DNA of 6,924 bases from Alphaproteobacteria bacterium (GCA_005884745.1 VAZU01000088.1:1-6924); one strand, 5' to 3'; shown: positions 1 to 5,421, numbered from the stretch's first letter. Notes: generated from the letters alone by a model not told the origin. Translations and numbers: made by a program.

Positions 1-561
1 GGTCAACGCCGGCAGCACGAAGCTGCGCAGATTGCCGACAGCATCCTCCTCGAACGGCACCCAGCCGGTCGCCGGCAGCACGCGAAGGCGCACCGCGAAC
101 AGATAGATCAGCAGGATCGCCCACAGGAACGCCGGCACCGAGAGCATGCCGAACGCGCCCCCGGTCAGCAGCCGGTCGAAGCTGCCGCCCTGCCGCACCG
201 CACAGAAAATCCCCAGCGGCACGCCGATCAGGAGACCGGCAACCTCCGCCATCAGCATCAGCTGCAGCGAAACCGGCAGGCGGGCACCGATGGCGGCGAG
301 CACCGTCTCGCCGGTGCGGAACGAGCGGCCGAGGTCGCCCTGGATCACCCCGCCGAGCCAATGCAGGTAGCGCCAGGCGATCGGCTGGTCGAGGCCCATC
401 TGCGCCCGCAGCGCCGCGACCTTGTCGGGGGTCGCCTGGTCGCCGAGGATCGCGTAGGCGAGATCGCCGGGCAACAGCGACGCGATCAGGAACGTCAGCA
501 AGGTCACCGCCAGCAGCACCGGGAAGAGATGCAGCAGCCGGCGCCCGATGTAGCCGAGCAT
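1..561 (-). CDS. ABC transporter permease, DppB/OppB-like, N-terminal part (cut by window edge)
   Basis: Inner-membrane permease subunit of a peptide/nickel-type ABC importer. Reading minus from the ATG at 561, the frame stays open for 187 codons to position 1, so the C-terminus lies outside the window. Visible features fit the DppB family: an N-terminal membrane segment (about residues 9-30) ending in LLPGD, the periplasmic stretch with MGLDQPIAWRYLHWL (55-69) and GDLGRSF (75-81), then membrane segments at about 96-122 and 131-157, followed by LPATGW (162-167). The family is usually about 310-340 residues, so just over half is present. The start lies 6 nt after the stop of the binding-protein gene, which implies one operon and probable translational coupling; the ribosome-binding site is weak. 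A DppC-type permease and ATPases would be expected beyond the left edge. The substrate cannot be told from this subunit. Confidence 0.93.
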   Translation of the reverse strand, partial: MLGYIGRRLLHLFPVLLAVTLLTFLIASLLPGDLAYAILGDQATPDKVAALRAQMGLDQPIAWRYLHWLGGVIQGDLGRSFRTGETVLAAIGARLPVSLQLMLMAEVAGLLIGVPLGIFCAVRQGGSFDRLLTGGAFGMLSVPAFLWAILLIYLFAVRLRVLPATGWVPFEEDAVGNLRSFVLPALT

Positions 562-567
562 CTTCGG

Positions 568-2106
568 TTACTCGAGCCAGGCGTCGGAGACGTCGATCAC
601 TCCGCTGTAGATCTTGGGCAGCCCCTTCAGCTTGCTCTTGGCAACGGCGTAATAGGTGTTCTGGAAAGTCCAGAACCAGATCGCCTCCTTGTTGATGAGG
701 CGGCTGATCGCGCAATAGTCGTCCGTCCGCAGCTCCTTGTCGGCCGTGACACGCGCGTGCTCGAGCAGCTTGTCGAGCTCAGGATCGGAATAATTGGCGA
801 GCGCCACCGGGCTGCCGGTGTGGAAATTGGCGTACATCTGCACGTCCGGATCGGCAAGATCGATGATGCGCCACGGCGTGAGCTGGAACTGGCGCGAGAA
901 CGCGCGGGTGACGATCGAGGTCTGATCCACCTGCTCGATCTCCATGTCGGCCCCGACCTCTTTCCAGAACTGCTGCAGCACCTGACCGACGGCACGGCCG
1001 CGCGGCGTCGCCGTCACCAACATCTTGAACTCGACCGGCTTGCCGTAGTCCTTGAGGAGCTGCCGCGCCTTCTCCGGCTGGTATGGCAGCGCGCCGTCGT
1101 CCTTGCACCGGACCCAGGAACCCTCGCCATAGGGATTGGTGGCCGGTTTCGCCAAGCCGCCGGTGATCGCCTGCGACATCTTCTTGCGGTCGAGCGCCAT
1201 CACCAGCGCCTGGCGCACGCGCGCGTCGTCGAACGGCGCCACCTTGGTGTTGAAGGCGTAAACCTGGGCGCCGGAGCCGGTGTAGGCGTGCACCGCGAGC
1301 GCCGGATCGTTCTTCGCGCGCAGGATGTTGTCGGAATCGTATTCGTCGTCCCAGACGAGATCGGCCTCGCCCGATTGCAGGCTGGCGAAGCGTGCCTGCG
1401 CGTCCGGCAGCGGGCGCAGCACCACGCGGTCGAGATAGGGATGGCCCTTGTTCCAATAATCGGGGTTGCGCTCGAGCACCAGGCGGTCGCCCGCCATCCA
1501 GGATTTCAGGATGAAGGGTCCGGTGCCGACCGGATTGCGATTATAATCGTCGCCGAGCTTTTGGATCGCGGCCGGCGAGTGGATCGGGTTGTTCACGGCA
1601 GAAGGCGATATCAGCGCCGGCAGATCGACCGAAGGATCGCGCAGCTGGAAGGCGACGGTCAAATCGTCGACGGCTTCGACCTTGTTGATGAATTGGATGT
1701 AGAAGGCGCAGCGGCAGTGATTGTTCGGGTCCTTCTGCCGGGCATAATTGAAGGCGACGGCCTGGGCGTTGAACGGCGTGCCGTCGTGAAACTTCACGCC
1801 CGGCCGCAGCTTGAAGGTCCAGGTCTTGTAATCGTCGGAATGGCTCCAGGACTCCGCGAGCTTCGGCACCGCCTTGCCGCTGTCGTCCAAGGTCGTCAGT
1901 GTGTCGAAGATGAGCGCCGCCGCGGTCTCCGCCGCGGTGTCGTAGACGCCGACCTTGAGCGGATCGAGGCCGGGAATGTCGAGCTCGAGCCCGACGGTGA
2001 TGCTGCCGCCGGGCTTCTGCGCCGCGGCGGCGGCCGCGAACATGCCGATCATGCCGGCGACGAGCACGGCGTGCGCGATGCCGCGCAGAACGATCCCGAT
2101 TCCCAT
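568..2106 (-). CDS. ABC transporter periplasmic substrate-binding protein (SBP family 5)
   Basis: Secreted solute-binding receptor that delivers its ligand to the permease encoded just downstream. The protein has 512 residues, typical for SBP_bac_5 (DppA/OppA/NikA class). A signal peptide is clear: hydrophobic residues about 10-29, with likely cleavage after the alanine run before QKPGG. Family landmarks in order are PKLAESW (81-87), LRPGVKFHDGTPF (100-112), NPVGTGPF (191-198), NPDYW (214-218) and RQALVMALDR (298-307). I chose the ATG at 2106 because a strong GGGAGG lies about 11 nt upstream and the signal peptide begins there. An in-frame ATG at 2160 would add 18 polar residues before the signal peptide. 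The open frame extends much further upstream, but only through the palindromic repeat and antisense to the dehydrogenase. Unusual points are a CxC motif (HCRC, 130-133) and two further cysteines (334, 465). The ligand is unknown; dipeptides, oligopeptides, nickel chelates and opines are all possible. Confidence 0.95.
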   Translation of the reverse strand: MGIGIVLRGIAHAVLVAGMIGMFAAAAAAQKPGGSITVGLELDIPGLDPLKVGVYDTAAETAAALIFDTLTTLDDSGKAVPKLAESWSHSDDYKTWTFKLRPGVKFHDGTPFNAQAVAFNYARQKDPNNHCRCAFYIQFINKVEAVDDLTVAFQLRDPSVDLPALISPSAVNNPIHSPAAIQKLGDDYNRNPVGTGPFILKSWMAGDRLVLERNPDYWNKGHPYLDRVVLRPLPDAQARFASLQSGEADLVWDDEYDSDNILRAKNDPALAVHAYTGSGAQVYAFNTKVAPFDDARVRQALVMALDRKKMSQAITGGLAKPATNPYGEGSWVRCKDDGALPYQPEKARQLLKDYGKPVEFKMLVTATPRGRAVGQVLQQFWKEVGADMEIEQVDQTSIVTRAFSRQFQLTPWRIIDLADPDVQMYANFHTGSPVALANYSDPELDKLLEHARVTADKELRTDDYCAISRLINKEAIWFWTFQNTYYAVAKSKLKGLPKIYSGVIDVSDAWLE

Positions 2107-2184
2107 GGCAGCATCCTCCCGTTCCGCGGCGGAATTCTTGCCGCCGTCGTTGGCCGGCATCTTACCCCTAGACTGTCGGCGCTT

Positions 2185-2277
2185 GTAGCCCGGATGGAGC
2201 GAAGCGAAATCCGGGATCTCGGTCCTGCATCGCTCCCGGATTGCACGCCCGCTCCGCGGGCGCTCCATCCGGGCTAC
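2185..2277. repeat. Imperfect palindromic intergenic repeat (Bradyrhizobiaceae-type, MITE/REP-like)
   Basis: The outer arms are a perfect 16-bp inverted repeat: GTAGCCCGGATGGAGC at 2185-2200 and its complement at 2262-2277. An inner perfect 9-bp pair follows: AATCCGGGA at 2208-2216 and TCCCGGATT at 2234-2242. The right half contains its own small hairpin (GCCCG 2247-2251, CGGGC 2257-2261). I recognise this sequence style from many intergenic copies in Bradyrhizobium-group genomes, where its translation gives spurious peptides such as MERSEIRD; that part is recall, not a search. It lies between the dehydrogenase and the ABC operon, both on the minus strand, and its stem could reduce read-through. 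Its right end overlaps the dehydrogenase stop codon. Confidence 0.85.
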
Positions 2278-3104
2278 GGCCCCGGTCGCACTCGCGCGGC
2301 ACGGCGCTTCATCAGCGCCCAATAGGAGACCGGAAACATCCGCTGTATCCAATCGAGCCGCATCGCATCCCGGCCGATCCGGATGCGCTTTTGCCGCCGT
2401 TCGATGCCCTCGACGATGCGTGCGGCGGCGTCCTCCGGGCTCGTCCGGACCATGGCGTCGAATCGCGCGACGCGTTCGGCGGCGTCCTGCGGGTCGACGG
2501 CGGCCGCGATCCGCGCGCCCGCCGCGATACTGGTCCTGATCCCGCCGGGATGCACGACCGAGACGCCGACGCCGGTGTCCTCGAGCTCGTGCCGCAGCGC
2601 CTCGGAAAAGCCGCGGACCGCGAACTTGCTTGCCGCATAGGCGGTCTGGCCGGCGGGCGCGACGATGCCGAAGATGCTCGAGAGGTTGACGATCTGCGCA
2701 ACCGGCTCCCGCCGCAGCACCGGCAGGAACGCCTTGCACATGCGCACCGTGCCCCAGAAATTGATCGCGAACAGCCATTCCATGTCGGCGAGGCTGACCT
2801 CGTCGAAGCGCCCGAGCAGCGCGACGCCGGCATTGTTGATCAACACGCTCGCCCTAGCGTGCTCGGCAAGGACCGCCTCGCGCAAGGTATCCGCCGCGGC
2901 CGGATCCGCCACGTCCGCGGCGTGCTCGCTGACCGCCACCCCCGTCTTGCGAGCCGCGGACGCGACCGCGGCAAGCGCGTCGCGGTCGCGATCGACGAGC
3001 GCCAGACGGCAACCGCGGGACGCCAGGCGCATCGCCAGCGCCGCGCCGATGCCTTTGGCGGCGCCGGTCACGACCGCGACGCCGTCTCGGAGCGGAAATG
3101 TCAT
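2274..3104 (-). CDS. Short-chain dehydrogenase/reductase (classical SDR)
   Basis: Cytoplasmic NAD(P)-dependent oxidoreductase of 276 residues. The Rossmann glycine motif is TGAAKGIG (13-20). An acidic residue at the end of the second strand (D38) favours NAD(H). NNAG is at 90-93, the active-site tetrad is N115, S143, Y156 and K160 (YAASK, 156-160), and HPGG is at 185-188. The C-terminal part is long and basic, with a WIQRMFPVSYWALMKRR segment near the end. The start at 3104 has AAGGA about 9 nt upstream. An upstream in-frame ATG at 3143 would add 13 residues before the nucleotide-binding fold and has no comparable site. The TAG stop (2274-2276) lies within the right arm of the palindromic repeat, so the last residues may have been set by that insertion. 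The substrate is not deducible. Nothing links it functionally to the ABC genes beyond shared strand. Confidence 0.93.
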   Translation of the reverse strand: MTFPLRDGVAVVTGAAKGIGAALAMRLASRGCRLALVDRDRDALAAVASAARKTGVAVSEHAADVADPAAADTLREAVLAEHARASVLINNAGVALLGRFDEVSLADMEWLFAINFWGTVRMCKAFLPVLRREPVAQIVNLSSIFGIVAPAGQTAYAASKFAVRGFSEALRHELEDTGVGVSVVHPGGIRTSIAAGARIAAAVDPQDAAERVARFDAMVRTSPEDAAARIVEGIERRQKRIRIGRDAMRLDWIQRMFPVSYWALMKRRAARVRPGP

Positions 3105-3154
3105 CGACGATTTTCCTTTGACGAAAACATCCAAGCTTGCCACACCGACACCCT

Positions 3155-3166
3155 GGCGATATCGCC
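3155..3166. promoter_or_regulatory. 12-bp perfect palindrome in the divergent intergenic region
   Basis: GGCGATATCGCC is a perfect 12-bp palindrome between the start of the dehydrogenase (minus, 3104) and the glycosyltransferase stub (plus, 3194). It is placed where an operator could control the dehydrogenase. I see no convincing -35/-10 pair beside it and no regulator gene next door, so its role is only a possibility. Confidence 0.25.
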
Positions 3167-3193
3167 CAATCCCACGCCAGCGTCTTTTCCGCC

Positions 3194-3367
3194 ATGAGAA
3201 TCCTGCAGATTCATTCCGGGATCAATTTGAACGGCGCGGTGCGCTATGCGGCGCTGGTGTCCCGGCTGCTGGCGCTGCGCGGGCACGAGATCGTCATCCT
3301 GCAGCGGCCGGTCGTGGATCTCGGCTCGGGGGTCGCCCTGCCGCGGCGCAGTTCAGCGCCGACGTGA
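3194..3367 (+). pseudogene. N-terminal stub of a GT4-type glycosyltransferase
   Basis: The 57-codon frame begins MRILQIHSGINLNGAVRYAA and continues with LVSRLLALRGHEIVILQRP. This is the first beta-alpha-beta unit of the N-terminal donor/acceptor domain of family-4 (RfaB/WcaA-like) glycosyltransferases, where normal proteins have about 350-400 residues. Homology ends near codon 43. The remainder (SGVALPRRSSAPT) looks non-native and is followed by TGA. After that stop the same frame resumes for 16 codons with a plausible helix (RKLEAILAEAAGRA) before another stop, consistent with decayed remains. No ribosome-binding site is visible before the ATG. It is best read as a truncated, non-functional relic, with the 3' portion lost where the response-regulator gene now lies. 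A short expressed peptide cannot be excluded. Confidence 0.7.
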
Positions 3368-3478
3368 ACATCCCGGAAACTCGAGGCGATTCTGGCGGAG
3401 GCCGCGGGGCGGGCATAGGCAAGCCCGGCGGCTCGCAAGCCCACGAGGCGCTGCCCTGGAAGTTGCCGGCTCTCGTCG

Positions 3479-3877
3479 CTAGGCCGCCTGCCGCTTTCCG
3501 GCCGGATGCGGCATGCTGCCGATCAGCACCCGCAAGCAACGATCGAGCTCTGCTTCACCGAACGGCTTTCCAAGCACGGGCGCATGGGCGAAGCGCTCGT
3601 CGATTTCACCGTCCCACGCGGTGATGAATGCGAATGGCACCGCCTTCGCCTCGAGCCGCTCGGCGACCGCGTATACGGTTTCGCCGTTCGCCAGCTTGAT
3701 GTCGAGCAGCGCTGCATCGCACGCGGCGGTTTCGATCAGCGCGAGGGCATCGGGAATCTGCGCGGCCGGGCCGAGTACTTGGCCCCCGTTCCTGCGAACG
3801 GCGTCCTCTATCTCCAAAGCGATGAGAGCGTAGTCCTCGACGATGAGGATGGTGAAAGGCTCCGCACGCGAGCACAT
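3479..3877 (-). CDS. Single-domain response regulator (CheY-like receiver)
   Basis: Receiver-only phosphoacceptor protein of 132 residues with no output domain. Visible active-site residues are the acidic pair E14-D15 (ILIVED), the phosphorylation aspartate D59 (ALLDIKL), the switch threonine T86 (FITA) and the conserved lysine K104 (GKPF). The start at 3877 has GGGGAGG about 6 nt upstream, which is much better than the in-frame ATG at 3901. The family resembles the short receivers often paired with HWE/HisKA2-type sensor kinases in rhizobia, but no kinase gene is in the window, so it is an orphan here. It probably relays phosphate to, or competes for, a kinase or target encoded elsewhere. 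Its neighbours on both sides are on the plus strand, so it is probably transcribed alone. Confidence 0.92.
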   Translation of the reverse strand: MCSRAEPFTILIVEDYALIALEIEDAVRRNGGQVLGPAAQIPDALALIETAACDAALLDIKLANGETVYAVAERLEAKAVPFAFITAWDGEIDERFAHAPVLGKPFGEAELDRCLRVLIGSMPHPAGKRQAA

Positions 3878-3970
3878 GAACCGCCTCCCCAGGCCGCCCA
3901 TGTTCTCACCGATCCGCCGACCACTTGGCCGGCAGGCCGTTCTTGTTTTTAGAGCGATCCCGAACGAACT

Positions 3971-3996
3971 ACTTTGCGCCTGTGGCGCAACAAAGT
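3971..3996. repeat. Hairpin-forming inverted repeat
   Basis: TTGCGCC (3974-3980) and GGCGCAA (3984-3990) form a perfect 7-bp stem with a 3-nt TGT loop. The outer ACT (3971-3973) and AGT (3994-3996) extend it across a 3-nt bulge. No run of T follows on either strand, so it is not a standard terminator. It could be a protein-binding dyad or the remnant of a repeat. Confidence 0.5.
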
Positions 3997-4234
3997 CGAG
4001 TCAAATCACGAGTTGGAATCCTGAAACGTTGTCCACAGATGATCGATGCCATTAACTCGACCGCCATTGGATGCGAAGGCCCCGAAACAACAGCGCGAGA
4101 GAGCCGGCGACGCAGGCACGCCAAACACCGAAAGCTCTGCTGCGCTGCGAGCAGACCCACTTGGCCGATCCGTGGCACGCCCGCAACAGCCTCCGGCATT
4201 TCCGGAAAGCCTTCGCAACGTTGCGGCATCGCAC

Positions 4235-4259
4235 GGAACAGATTGCCCGAATCAGAGTT
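4235..4259 (+). promoter_or_regulatory. Putative EcfG (general stress sigma factor) promoter for the 64-residue gene
   Basis: GGAAC at 4235-4239, a 16-nt spacer, then AGTT at 4256-4259. The known EcfG consensus in alphaproteobacteria is GGAAC-N16-17-CGTT, so only the first base of the -10 box differs. The GTG start of the small gene is 39 nt after the -10 box, a normal distance. The element is nearly symmetrical: on the minus strand it reads GGAAC-N16-TGTT, so it might also fire towards the response regulator, though that start is about 360 nt away. Confidence 0.5.
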
Positions 4260-4298
4260 CCGGGTTCAAGATTGCGTACTCGCGGCGGAGGCCACCCC

Positions 4299-4493
4299 GT
4301 GAACAGACTCGACTACTATCGCCAGCACGCACTGGAGTGCCTTCGGCTGGCCAATGACACGCATGAATCCGGCACCAAGGCCGCGCTGATCGACATGGCC
4401 CAAGCCTGGATCAAGCTGGCCGAGCAGGCACAGCGTAACCGCCAACTCGCGACGAACCAAGACGCGCTGGAGCGGCCTGTTCCTATCGCCTGA
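4299..4493 (+). CDS. Small helical conserved hypothetical protein (64 aa)
   Basis: Function unknown. Starts at GTG 4299, with GGAGG 7 nt upstream. The frame is open further upstream, but only the part from this GTG looks protein-like. The sequence begins with NRLDYYRQHALECLRLA (residues 2-18) and includes ALIDMAQAWIKLAEQA (29-44). It looks like two amphipathic helices forming a short helical hairpin, with a polar tail and no signal peptide or membrane segment. From memory, this YYRxxAxECLRLA...MAxxWxxLAEQA pattern recurs in many small hypothetical proteins of Bradyrhizobium and relatives, often in several copies per genome. It has an EcfG-like promoter upstream, which suggests induction under general stress. 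The last 11 bp overlap, tail to tail, with the 3' end of the anchored-protein gene on the other strand. Confidence 0.82.
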   Translation: MNRLDYYRQHALECLRLANDTHESGTKAALIDMAQAWIKLAEQAQRNRQLATNQDALERPVPIA

Positions 4494-4854
4494 AGAGCAC
4501 GGCGGCCAGGAATCCGGCCGCCACGGCGATGCCGACCGCTTCGAGCGGTCGCGCGAGGATCGCCGCCTCCAGCGCATCCCGCACCGTGACCGCACCGGCA
4601 GCGGCCTGTTTTGCAAAATGCCGGGCCTGCTCGGCCGTCTCAGAGGCGGTGTCGCGGCCGGCTTCCGCCGGCGGATCGCCGGACGAATGGGAACCCCCGC
4701 CGATGGCCTCCTCGGCACTCGTAGGGGCTTCCGTGAAACCCTCCGCCGCGGCGGTCGCGCTCTCCGGCGGATCCTGAGAACCCGGGCTCGGCGCCCACGG
4801 CAGGGAATCGGTCTCCAAGCCGCTGCCCGTCGGCCTATCCGGCGATTTGGCCAT
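4483..4854 (-). CDS. Stress-type small membrane-anchored protein, ElaB/YqjD/DUF883-like C-terminus (123 aa)
   Basis: Probable inner-membrane tail-anchored protein. Residues 1-65 are low-complexity (Pro, Gly, Ser, Glu, Ala), so probably disordered. Residues about 66-100 form an amphipathic helix (ETAEQARHFAKQAAAGAV, then VRDALEAAIL). Residues about 103-121 are a single hydrophobic segment with glycines at 108 and 114, ending in FRR. This helix, ARP motif, glycine-containing anchor and terminal arginines are the pattern of the ElaB/YqjD/DUF883 group, whose enterobacterial members are stress-induced and associate with ribosomes. The match is by pattern, and the N-terminal half is unlike those proteins. 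The start at 4854 has GGGAG about 6 nt upstream. A consensus EcfG promoter lies 27 nt before the ATG. The gene is convergent with, and overlaps by 11 bp, the 64-residue gene. Confidence 0.82.
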   Translation of the reverse strand: MAKSPDRPTGSGLETDSLPWAPSPGSQDPPESATAAAEGFTEAPTSAEEAIGGGSHSSGDPPAEAGRDTASETAEQARHFAKQAAAGAVTVRDALEAAILARPLEAVGIAVAAGFLAAVLFRR

Positions 4855-4881
4855 CGCTGTCTCCCAACGCAACGAGCCCTC

Positions 4882-4907
4882 AACGTGCATCGAGCCGGGT
4901 GCGTTCC
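4882..4907 (-). promoter_or_regulatory. EcfG (general stress response) promoter of the anchored-protein gene
   Basis: Read on the minus strand, GGAAC (4907-4903), a 17-nt spacer and CGTT (4885-4882) match the full alphaproteobacterial EcfG consensus GGAAC-N16-17-CGTT. The distance from the -10 box to the ATG at 4854 is 27 nt, leaving a leader of about 20 nt that includes the GGGAG ribosome-binding site. This makes the gene a predicted member of the PhyR-NepR-EcfG regulon. No ecfG, phyR or nepR gene is in the window. Confidence 0.72.
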
Positions 4908-5172
4908 CCGCGGCGGCCGGCGAGCGGGCGCCGTGCCGGCGTCGAGATCTGCCGCGCCTTCGACCGAGGGCGCGCGCCGGCGGGTCCCGGGGGTGACGGA
5001 TCGGCTTTGGCAAATCAGCGATATCGTCCAAATGCTTGGGGACTGGGAAAACAAGACTCGCTAGACGGTGCAAATGGGCAGATGATGTTCGCATCATCGG
5101 GAAAAAACCATGAAGGGGCAGCCCCGGTGACTGAGAGACCGGTCGCGCTCCCGCCTAGCAGGGAGCGTCACC
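4908..5172. other. Remaining intergenic sequence between divergent small genes
   Basis: Together with the promoter and leader of the anchored-protein gene, this makes a 318-bp gap (4855-5172) before the 82-residue gene. Several frames are open on both strands but show no family features. The AT-rich part at about 5005-5110 probably holds the promoter of the plus-strand gene, but I see no EcfG match on the plus strand. The best vegetative-type boxes (TTGGCA, 17 nt, AAATGC) are weak. A 7-bp hairpin sits at 5081-5098. Confidence 0.5.
5081..5098 (+). repeat. Perfect 7-bp hairpin with TTCG tetraloop
   Basis: GATGATG (5081-5087), loop TTCG (5088-5091), CATCATC (5092-5098), then GGGAAAAAA. As RNA on the plus strand, a UUCG loop gives an unusually stable stem. 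The tract that follows is A, not U, so this is not a rho-independent terminator for plus transcription. On the minus strand no T run follows the stem. It lies about 75 nt upstream of the 82-residue gene and may be part of its leader or an operator dyad. Confidence 0.5.
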
Positions 5173-5421
5173 ATGCCGATCGTCCAGCTCCTCCCAAGCG
5201 ATGGTTTCTTCGATCCCGATGCGACGAACATCTTGACGGCGGCGTTCGATACCGCATGGCAGATGTTGAAGACATCGGGCAACGTGCTCGCTGCCGATTA
5301 TCGGGCTGCCTCCACGCGTGAATTGCTCGCCAAGCGCATCATCGAGACGGCTCGCCGGGGCGAAAGAGACCCACTTCGGCTCGCGGACGACGCTTTGGCC
5401 CATCTGGCAAATCCAAGCTGA
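5173..5421 (+). CDS. Small conserved hypothetical protein (82 aa)
   Basis: Function unknown. Starts at ATG 5173 with GGGAG 7 nt upstream, a good ribosome-binding site. The protein is soluble-looking and mostly helical: MPIVQLLPSDGFFDPDAT (residues 1-18), then an AFDTAWQMLKTSG helix (24-36), and a basic segment RELLAKRIIETARRGERDP (49-67) leading to LADDALAHL at the end. From memory, proteins of this length with the pattern FDPDAT...A...AW...LAxRIIExAxRGERDPxRLxxxA are common hypothetical proteins in Bradyrhizobium, Rhodopseudomonas and Methylobacterium-type genomes. No signal peptide, membrane segment or cysteines. It is divergent from the anchored-protein gene and convergent with arsM. Confidence 0.85.
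   Translation: MPIVQLLPSDGFFDPDATNILTAAFDTAWQMLKTSGNVLAADYRAASTRELLAKRIIETARRGERDPLRLADDALAHLANPS

Larger units (their letters stand above)
3878..4298. other. 421-bp intergenic region with hairpins and a stress-type promoter, no convincing gene
   Basis: Divergent spacer between the response regulator (minus) and the 64-residue gene (plus). Composition is visibly more AT-rich at about 3940-4060 than in the surrounding genes. It contains a 7-bp stem (GCCGACC 3916-3922, GGCCGGC 3927-3933) in what would be the regulator's mRNA leader, a tight hairpin at 3971-3996, and the GGAAC/GTTCC element at 4235-4261. Several frames are open through it, but none shows a recognisable family, codon bias or a good ribosome-binding site. 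I found no tRNA-like cloverleaf. Confidence 0.6.

Noticed and set aside
361..2325. 654-codon open frame on the plus strand
   Set aside because: It runs antisense to the complete, recognisable substrate-binding protein and the permease, has no family features, is rich in Arg, His and Val typical of high-GC shadow frames, and ends in translated repeat sequence.
2107..2778. N-terminal extension of the substrate-binding protein frame
   Set aside because: The extension passes through the palindromic repeat and antisense to the dehydrogenase, while a clear signal peptide and strong ribosome-binding site mark the start at 2106.
4029..4037. TTGTCCACA, one mismatch from a DnaA box
   Set aside because: A single isolated copy with no cluster, no AT-rich unwinding element and no replication genes nearby; expected by chance.
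4259..4276. GGGTTCAAG resembling a tRNA T-arm
   Set aside because: The flanking bases do not form the 5-bp T stem, and no acceptor, D or anticodon arms can be drawn upstream.
3925..4302. 125-codon open frame on the plus strand across the intergenic region
   Set aside because: No recognisable domain, no good ribosome-binding site, biased composition, and it runs over hairpins and the EcfG-like promoter of the next gene.
4908..5097. Upstream extension of the anchored-protein frame to 5097
   Set aside because: The extra residues are arginine-rich and featureless, the EcfG promoter would lie inside them, and a good ribosome-binding site supports the start at 4854.
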